Positions 54,990-61,948 of a stretch of DNA of 64,000 nucleotides are shown piece by piece. A model generated the notes under the pieces. The model was given only the letters and a program-made list of their open reading frames with translations. It was not told the origin of the DNA and did not search any database. Position 1 is the first letter of the stretch. Each line of letters begins with the position of its first letter. The stretch is from CAVSQX01 sp963730225 (GTDB lineage: Bacteria; Planctomycetota; Phycisphaerae; Tepidisphaerales; Tepidisphaeraceae). The translations under genes and the position numbers were made by a program. The stretch spans positions 744,001 to 808,000 of the forward strand of contig CAVSQX010000001.1 of assembly GCA_963730225.1 (NCBI GenBank), read 5' to 3'.

Positions 54990-57900
54990 CATTTGGGGCC
55001 TGCGAACTCCGACGATGGTTCAATACCTCAATGTCATCGCCGCCCCCGGCTATCTCACCGGCGGCCTTCCCAGCGCCACAGGTACCGGCGCAGGCGGGGC
55101 CATCACGTTCAACTCAAACACCTACCAATTCAGTTACAATTTCACCTACAACGCCATCAACGACACCGATACCGTTGACGAGCTTCTGAAGACGGATTCG
55201 CAGCCGCTTCCGATCATCGGTAACGAGCCCGACCAGTTGCTCGTCGCGTTCAACGCCGTCGGCACTGGCGGACTCAATCCAATGGAGGGTATTCCTCTCA
55301 CCGTTTCCGGCCACCTGCTGCTCGAGTTGGCCGGCGCCAAAGTGTTCGACAAAACCTACCAGGGCGGCGTCGATGGCACCGCGACTCTTAGCGCCCAGAT
55401 GATTCTTTCGGGTCAGGATCTGGACCCGGGCACAGCGTCGCTCAGCTTTCAGGTTACCAAATTCAAACTCTTCACTGTCAACAGCCCCACGCTAACGCTC
55501 TTCTCCTTTGGAATTCCCAACTTCCTCGGCGTTGATCTGGGCCTCAAAGTCGGTCTTTCGGGCACGCTTAGCGGGGGCGTGAAGATCGGCAACGAGCCGA
55601 TGGATGATTACGACACCCAGGATTTCCTGGACGATCTGGGAATCATGTCCCCAACGTTCATACAAGCCTCCATCACCGGCACGGCATCACTGGTCGGCGA
55701 TGCGACGCTCGCCGGGTTCTCGTTCGTGAAGGTAACTGGAAGCCTCGGACTAACTCTCGCGGCCACGGTCGGGCTGGACAATGCGGACCCTGATGCGGTC
55801 TTCCCACTTACCAACGCCGCTGACGATCTAGCGTTCGACCTGGATGCATCGCTTACCGTGGGCGTTCAGGGTTCAGTGCCGCTCATCGGAAACATTTTCA
55901 ACTACAGCTACACCGTCGACCTGGGGAATATCTACAACACTGTTGAACACGGGATTTTCCTTAGCGATCCACCCTCCATGGCCACGGGTAAGTTCATCGC
56001 TCCCGGCGAGCCGAGCCCCAGCGTCGCGCAGCTCGCACAGTCGGACACCTCGTTTAACATCGGCGGAAGTTCGCTGGTCGGCGCCTACACGATCGATCCC
56101 ACGCCGCAGATCGTCATCGACAATTCCGTTGCCAACGCCCTGGGTCTATCCGCGCAACTCGTCAACGCCGGCACCAGCGGCGCGCCCTTGGGCAACATCG
56201 ACTACGCCACGCGCACGGCCGGTAATTGGTCGGCGTTGAGCCCGCTTACCGAAAACAACGATGTCGCCGATCCGGTTCTCGCGCTGTCGCACGACAATGG
56301 GACCAGCGAAGGCGCGGTCATGGTCTACGACGCCGACAATGTCGCCGGTTCGCCCGCCACCCAAACGATCAACCAACGCCTCGATGCCGAAGACATCCGC
56401 TACCGATACTACAATGGCACCAGTTGGGGTTCCGAACTTACGCTCACCAACGACAATCTGTATGATAGCGGCCAATCCATCGCTTTCGACGCCACCGGAG
56501 CCGGCGTGCTTGCGTACGTCCACAACACCGACTCCGCTCCGGTCAGCAGCAGCGGCGATTTCGACGCCAGCTCCACCGTCATCGAAGCCAGCGCCTGGAA
56601 TCCCTCCACGCACACATTCGCTGCACCGATCGCCATCCCCGGCAGCAGCGGCGGCGCGGACGGCGCCCCGTCTACCTTCGTCGATGCCAGCGGCCACAGC
56701 TACATCGTCTGGACTCGCGCGCTTGCCACCGGCAACGAGCTGATGTACTCCATCAACACCGGCTCCGGCTGGTCGACGGCCGCGGTTCTGGGCGTCACCG
56801 GATTGCCCGCCGGAGGCAGCTTCGACAATGTCGCCCTCGGCAGCGATGGCACGGGTCGCCTGAACACGATTTTCTCCTACTCCGTAACCAACGCCGACGG
56901 CAGCATCGCCACTTCGCTGTTTGATCGCCCAGCGACCACAGCCTCGTTTACGAATTCGCTTCCCGCCGTGCAAATCTCGACCAACGCCAACTACTCCGAC
57001 CTTCGTACTACCAACGCGCCCAGCGGCGCTCTGGTTGCCTACTGGGAACAATCCGACGGCTCGATGAATCAGATTTTCGAGACTACCATCACGCAGGGCG
57101 TCGCCAGCACGCCGACACAGATCACCGACGACCCCAACGTCGCCTCCGAGGCCATGGCCGCCGTCGACAGCACCGGCACACTCCAGGTTCTTTACGACAA
57201 CGATGTTCTCTACGGCGGAACCTCCCAAGGCAGTCCGACCGATCCGACCGTCGGCGCACCAATGTCGGGCAACGTCGCCTCCAGCAGTATCCAGGATCTA
57301 CCGCAGCTCACATTCAGCGCCGGTCTGTCTTTCCCGACCGACAATCAAAGCGGTGCGCCCATTGGCTCCCAGATCACCGGGACCGCCGTCGTGGCCAACC
57401 GGGGTTTGGCCTCGGCGACCGTTACTCTCAAATCCTACGACGGACTTCCCGCCACCGGCACACAGGTCGGCTCGACGCAAACATTCAATCTGCTGCCCGG
57501 CGCAAGCTACAACGTTTCACAAATCTTCACCGTGTTGGCGAGCAACCAAACCTATTCCATGCAGGTAACCACCAGCAGCGGTCAGGCCTTTGATACTACC
57601 GAGAATACGTCCAGCACAACTCTCAACGGCTTGGTAGACATTCAAGCCACCGAGCTTACGGACGATGCTTCGTCCATCAGCCCAGGCTCTGCGCAGACGC
57701 TGGAAGCCTTCTTCCAGAACAACAGCACCGCGGTCGTCGGTCCGTTCACCGTCACGCTCTACAGCGGCGATTTATACGATCCGCAATTTCCGGTCAGTGT
57801 TTTGGCGACTCAAACTGTCACCGGCATGACCTCCCTGCAACAGGATTTGATTAACTTCCCCGTCACAATCCCCGCCGGAGCCGGCGACGATGTCTACACT

Positions 57901-59874
57901 TTCGTCGTCGATTCAGGAGCGGTAATTACCGAGAGCGATGAAAACAACAACGAAGCCCGCTTCGAGGTCGATTTCCAGGCTGACCCGGCGGTCACCAATT
58001 CCGGCAGTCCTGCGGTCGCCGCGACGCTGCTCAACTCTTCGACGGCCAACAACGTTCAGGTGACGGTCGATGTATCGAATCTTGGTCCGGTGAATATGAC
58101 CAATATCCCGGTCGATCTGGTAGTCAGCCGCAACGGTGGAACGCCCACGAGCCTTGGCCAAATGGTGATTTCCGAACTCGACGCCGGTGCTTCAACCACC
58201 GAAACTTTCACCGTGACATCCCTCGCCGGCGACAACGTCTACGCCGCCGCAATCGATCCATCCGCATTTCCACAGGACTCGAATCTGTCAAACGACATCG
58301 GCTCGGCCGATCTCTACGTCCCGGGCCTGGCCCAACTGGGCGCCACCGTCTCGCTCAGCAGCGGCACCGTCGCGGCCGGTGGTCCGCTGACGATGACCGC
58401 CAACGTCACCAACGCCGGCCTGGCCGACGCCGACAACGTCCCGCTGACCGTCCTGGCCGCGCTCAGCAGCGGCGGACCCAGCGTCGTCGTCGGCACCGGA
58501 GTCGTCAGCGTCATCGGCCTTGGAACGCAATCGGTCATGATCAGCCTGAACACGACCGGACTCGCCTCCGGCACCTACACGCTCACGCTCGAAATCGATC
58601 CGGGCCAGCTCATCCCGCAAAGTTCCCAGGCCGGAAATACCGTCACGACAACGGTCATCATCGGCGCGCCCGCCCCGCTTGTTCTCTCGGGTCCCGATGA
58701 ATATCTGCGGCTCGATGCCGACGGCCTGAACCTGGACATCTGGAACGCCACCACCAACGCCGGCGCGCCTGCGCAGAAAGTTCTGCTCTCCACCATCTCC
58801 GGCGTTACCTACAACGCGCCGTCCGGCGTCGATTTCTTCGCCGTGGATTTTTCCGCCGGCGATCCGCTGCCCGCTGGCAGCGTAACCTTCAGCGGCGGCT
58901 CGGGGCAAAACACGTTGGAGCTCATCGGCACCTCCGGCAACGACACGTTCGTCGCCAACGCCGCCACCGTCACTTTCAACGCCCTATCCATTTCGCTTAC
59001 GGATGTGCAAGCCCTGGTGATCGATCCGGGCCTGGGAGCGGATTCGCTGACTGTCAACGCCGGCATCGTCACGCTGCCCGCCGGCCCCGCAGGCGCCGGT
59101 TTGTTGATGCGCCATCTGACTAATCTGACAATCGCCCCCGGCGCCCAGGTGTCGGTCAGTCACGCCGCCTCATCGAAGGATCGCACCGTTCTGGTCGCCG
59201 ACTCCATCTCCATCGCCGGCACCGCCAGGCTCGACCTGTCCAACAATGATCTGATCGTGCACAACGGCAACACGATACTCAGTCAGATCACCGCCGAAGT
59301 GGCGCTTGGCTACGGCGGCGGCCACTGGAACGGCCTGGGCATCGACTCCTCGGCCGCCGCAGTCACCAACAACACCGCCCTGGGAACGATCCTCAACAGC
59401 ACCAGCGGCGGCGTGAAGCTGCTCACCACCTTCGATGGTCAATCGGTGTCTAACACCGACGTCTTGATCAAATACACGTTCTACGGCGACGCCAATCTCG
59501 ACGGCGTCGTCAACGGCAGCGACTACACCCTCATCGATAACGGCTTCAATAACAACCTCATAGGCTGGCGCAACGGCGACTTCAATTACGACGGCGTGGT
59601 GAACGGCGACGACTATTCGCTGATCGATAACGCCTTCAACACCCAGGGCGCCAGCCTGGCGGCTCAGGCCACCGCACTTGTGGCTCCAGCGCTTCAAGCC
59701 GCATCTACCGGTGCGCCCGAAATTCAAATTCAGACCAAAGCTGTTCGGAATGCAGTTGCCGCCGCGGTGGCCGGCAACGAGACTATGTTTTCAGTTACAC
59801 CGATCGCGTCCGAGCCGATGGCAACAAACCTTTGGGATCAGACGGACGTTCTTGACAAGCTTGGCCAGCGTTAA
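54967..59874 (+). CDS. Giant LEPRxLL surface protein, C-terminal part with CARDB-like domains and dockerin-like end
   Basis: 1,635 residues without further breaks; coding starts in this frame near 54910. Order: a beta-rich domain with PDQLLVAFNAVGTGGL and LTLFSFGIPNFLGVDLGLKV; a WD/exo-alpha-sialidase-like segment with DRPATTASFTNSLPAVQIS; at least three CARDB-like domains (DSGAVITESDENNNEARFEV; LDAGASTTETFTVTS; IDPGQLIPQSSQAGNTVTTT); the YLRLDADG module; and the shared cassette NDLIVHNGN plus two dockerin-like loops. The tail ends NLWDQTDVLDKLGQR with no PEP-CTERM signal. A surface adhesion role is inferred from CARDB content. Confidence 0.8.
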   Translation: MITFYAVDIWGLRTPTMVQYLNVIAAPGYLTGGLPSATGTGAGGAITFNSNTYQFSYNFTYNAINDTDTVDELLKTDSQPLPIIGNEPDQLLVAFNAVGTGGLNPMEGIPLTVSGHLLLELAGAKVFDKTYQGGVDGTATLSAQMILSGQDLDPGTASLSFQVTKFKLFTVNSPTLTLFSFGIPNFLGVDLGLKVGLSGTLSGGVKIGNEPMDDYDTQDFLDDLGIMSPTFIQASITGTASLVGDATLAGFSFVKVTGSLGLTLAATVGLDNADPDAVFPLTNAADDLAFDLDASLTVGVQGSVPLIGNIFNYSYTVDLGNIYNTVEHGIFLSDPPSMATGKFIAPGEPSPSVAQLAQSDTSFNIGGSSLVGAYTIDPTPQIVIDNSVANALGLSAQLVNAGTSGAPLGNIDYATRTAGNWSALSPLTENNDVADPVLALSHDNGTSEGAVMVYDADNVAGSPATQTINQRLDAEDIRYRYYNGTSWGSELTLTNDNLYDSGQSIAFDATGAGVLAYVHNTDSAPVSSSGDFDASSTVIEASAWNPSTHTFAAPIAIPGSSGGADGAPSTFVDASGHSYIVWTRALATGNELMYSINTGSGWSTAAVLGVTGLPAGGSFDNVALGSDGTGRLNTIFSYSVTNADGSIATSLFDRPATTASFTNSLPAVQISTNANYSDLRTTNAPSGALVAYWEQSDGSMNQIFETTITQGVASTPTQITDDPNVASEAMAAVDSTGTLQVLYDNDVLYGGTSQGSPTDPTVGAPMSGNVASSSIQDLPQLTFSAGLSFPTDNQSGAPIGSQITGTAVVANRGLASATVTLKSYDGLPATGTQVGSTQTFNLLPGASYNVSQIFTVLASNQTYSMQVTTSSGQAFDTTENTSSTTLNGLVDIQATELTDDASSISPGSAQTLEAFFQNNSTAVVGPFTVTLYSGDLYDPQFPVSVLATQTVTGMTSLQQDLINFPVTIPAGAGDDVYTFVVDSGAVITESDENNNEARFEVDFQADPAVTNSGSPAVAATLLNSSTANNVQVTVDVSNLGPVNMTNIPVDLVVSRNGGTPTSLGQMVISELDAGASTTETFTVTSLAGDNVYAAAIDPSAFPQDSNLSNDIGSADLYVPGLAQLGATVSLSSGTVAAGGPLTMTANVTNAGLADADNVPLTVLAALSSGGPSVVVGTGVVSVIGLGTQSVMISLNTTGLASGTYTLTLEIDPGQLIPQSSQAGNTVTTTVIIGAPAPLVLSGPDEYLRLDADGLNLDIWNATTNAGAPAQKVLLSTISGVTYNAPSGVDFFAVDFSAGDPLPAGSVTFSGGSGQNTLELIGTSGNDTFVANAATVTFNALSISLTDVQALVIDPGLGADSLTVNAGIVTLPAGPAGAGLLMRHLTNLTIAPGAQVSVSHAASSKDRTVLVADSISIAGTARLDLSNNDLIVHNGNTILSQITAEVALGYGGGHWNGLGIDSSAAAVTNNTALGTILNSTSGGVKLLTTFDGQSVSNTDVLIKYTFYGDANLDGVVNGSDYTLIDNGFNNNLIGWRNGDFNYDGVVNGDDYSLIDNAFNTQGASLAAQATALVAPALQAASTGAPEIQIQTKAVRNAVAAAVAGNETMFSVTPIASEPMATNLWDQTDVLDKLGQR
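59485..59667 (+). repeat. Dockerin-like double calcium-loop cassette, copy 5
   Basis: Same block as at 9721-9906; linker NNNLIGWRNGDF and second loop DDYSLIDNAFNTQ. Confidence 0.85.
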
Positions 59875-59878
59875 GTCG

Positions 59879-59892
59879 CCGCTTTTTAGCGG
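59879..59892 (+). terminator. Weak hairpin after the giant protein gene
   Basis: CCGCT-TTTT-AGCGG, a 5-bp stem, starts 5 nt after the stop codon; no U-tract follows, so termination is doubtful. Confidence 0.3.
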
Positions 59893-60009
59893 TCAACAAG
59901 GATGTGGCACATCGCGGTGTGATCTCCGACTGTCCCATTATGGGCGATCTGCGCGGCGATGGTGTAAAAGTTCTTGACCTGTGGAATTTCTGACCGTAGG
60001 ATTTACGGC

Positions 60010-60408
60010 GTGGTATTGAGTTTTCGCCGGTACATTTCCTCGGCGCTCGTGCTGGTCCTGCTGGCAGGGGCCGCGCCTTATCTTCCCTGTACCCCAGCCA
60101 TGTGCGCCGCAAGCCGGCAATGCGTTGTCGTTCGCTGTAGTTGCTGTCGCACAAGCTGTTCGTGGCAAAAGAATTCCCCGGCGCCGAATAGCCACGACAC
60201 CAGTTGCCAACAGCGGTGCCCCCTGGTAAGCACAGGAAATTCAATAACGATAAGCAGCGTACGCCCGCTTGCCGTAGCGCTGCTGGATGCTACGGAAGTG
60301 CATCCTTTTCTTTTCGGACACACCGGTTCCTATACTCCTTGTGTCCAGCAGCCTGCTATATTGCATTCTCCCTCACTACTGAGCCTGAACTGCAAGCTGA
60401 CGATCTGA
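60010..60408 (+). CDS. Small Cys-rich exported protein, possibly metal-related
   Basis: 132 residues from GTG at 60010. A basic start followed by ISSALVLVLLAGAAPYLP is a signal peptide or anchor. The mature part has about eleven cysteines, most within residues 27-70 (Cys27, 32, 38, 43, 45, 46, 50, 66, 70), arranged as CxCC and CxxxC pairs, plus several His. It lies 100 bp before a CusB-like gene on the same strand, so a role in binding or sensing copper/silver or another soft metal is a reasonable guess. I do not recognise a named family. The open frame extends 12 codons further upstream. Confidence 0.5.
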   Translation: MVLSFRRYISSALVLVLLAGAAPYLPCTPAMCAASRQCVVVRCSCCRTSCSWQKNSPAPNSHDTSCQQRCPLVSTGNSITISSVRPLAVALLDATEVHPFLFGHTGSYTPCVQQPAILHSPSLLSLNCKLTI

Positions 60409-60508
60409 TTCCTCGCGCAATTTGACTTTGTTTAAGTGGCGCGTTTCCGCCGCACCGGTGCGAACGCGCACTTCCCGTTAAATCCGAGCTATTCTTGCGC
60501 GAAATCCC

Positions 60509-61948
60509 ATGAAAAGCACACTTGTAGCGGCATGTGCCGTAGTTCTGACCTTGTCCGCTGTATTTGCGGCGAAAATAATATCCGGCAAAGGCCAGCCAAA
60601 CGGCGAGTTACTGAGGGCTGTCGATTCAACTACGCCGGCCAAGCAATGGTGGACCTGCGGAATGCACCCGCAGGTAATCCAAGATCATCCAGGCACGTGT
60701 CCCATCTGTCATATGAATTTAGTTCCGCTGATGTCGGACTCGGGTGATGACACGGGAACTGTTGCCAATGGAAAACGGAACATCCTCTACTACTGGGACC
60801 CCATGCTGGGACCATCGTCGATCGCGCACGCTCCGGGCAAGAGCGCGATGGGAATGGATTTGGTACCCGTCTTTGAAGATGAGCAATCCGCCGGCCCGAC
60901 GGTCCGAATTGATCCAACGATTGTTCAAAACATGGGCGTCCGAACCGCGCAAGTCTCGCGCGGGCCGCTGAAGAAGACGGTGCGGACCGTCGGGATTCTG
61001 CAAATCCCCGAGCCGGGACAATTCGACATCAACCTCAGGGTCAATGGCTGGATCAAGAAGCTTTACGCAAATCAGCAAGGGATGCATGTCCGCCGAGGTG
61101 AGCCGCTCTTTGATCTTTACAGCCCCGAGCTACGGGTTGCGGATGACGAATTGATCGGCGCCATCAAATCGCTTCAGTCCGTCGATCCGAAGGCTTCCGA
61201 TGCGATGCGCATTGAATCGGAGAACCTGGTCGCTTCCGCCAAACAGAAGCTCCGTCTGTGGGACATCGCCGAAGAAGACATCGATGCCATGGCCCATGCG
61301 GAAAAGCCCCTTCAGACAGTTCCTTTTCGCAGCCCCGTGGATGGCGACGTGATGGGCAAGATGGTGGTTGAGGGATCGGCCGTTCAGGCGGGCATGAAGG
61401 TGATGCGGATTGAGGATCATTCCAAGCTCTGGCTCGATGCACAGGTGTACGAGGCCGACATGCCGCTGGTTGCACTGGGTCAGACCGTGGAAGCTACGTT
61501 CGATGCAGCGCCGGGCAAGACATTCGCCGGCCCGATCACGTTCATCTATCCCCACTTGGATCATATGACGCGGACGGTGACGGTTCGTGCCACATTTGAT
61601 AATCCAAATCATGAGCTGAGTCCCGGAATGTATGCGACTGCGAACATCCTGACCGAGCCCCTTTCCGACGCGATGTGGGTGCCGCGCGAGGCGGTCATCG
61701 ACACCGGTGCCCGCCAAATCGCCTTCGTGGCCCTGAGCCAGGGCCACTTCCAGCCCAGAAAGGTCCGCATGGGCATGATGGGTGATGATGATCGCGTCCA
61801 GATTCTCCAAGGCCTGGCCCCCGGCGAAACCGTCGTTACCAGCGGGCAGTTCCTGCTCGACGTTGAAAGTCGTACGACCGAAGCCATCGCCAAGCTCCGC
61901 CAATCGTCCGATGATCGGATCGGCCAGACTGGGGGGAAAGCGCCATGA
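60509..61948 (+). CDS. cusB: Heavy-metal efflux RND periplasmic adaptor (CusB-like)
   Basis: 479 residues, intact. A signal/anchor segment spans residues 3-21. Residues 48-73 form a heavy-metal-binding domain: WTCGMHP with Cys50, Met52, His53 and CPICHMNLVP with Cys64, Cys67, Met69. Residues 94-120 are a second, related motif, YYWDPMLGPS...SAMGMDLVP, typical of CusB. The rest is the membrane-fusion-protein body: GILQIPEPGQFDINLRVNGW, FDLYSPELRVADDELI (hairpin), FRSPVDGDVMG (lipoyl) and AMWVPREAVIDTG. It bridges the inner-membrane pump and an outer-membrane channel and hands metal to the pump. Stop overlaps the next start (ATGA). Confidence 0.92.
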   Translation: MKSTLVAACAVVLTLSAVFAAKIISGKGQPNGELLRAVDSTTPAKQWWTCGMHPQVIQDHPGTCPICHMNLVPLMSDSGDDTGTVANGKRNILYYWDPMLGPSSIAHAPGKSAMGMDLVPVFEDEQSAGPTVRIDPTIVQNMGVRTAQVSRGPLKKTVRTVGILQIPEPGQFDINLRVNGWIKKLYANQQGMHVRRGEPLFDLYSPELRVADDELIGAIKSLQSVDPKASDAMRIESENLVASAKQKLRLWDIAEEDIDAMAHAEKPLQTVPFRSPVDGDVMGKMVVEGSAVQAGMKVMRIEDHSKLWLDAQVYEADMPLVALGQTVEATFDAAPGKTFAGPITFIYPHLDHMTRTVTVRATFDNPNHELSPGMYATANILTEPLSDAMWVPREAVIDTGARQIAFVALSQGHFQPRKVRMGMMGDDDRVQILQGLAPGETVVTSGQFLLDVESRTTEAIAKLRQSSDDRIGQTGGKAP

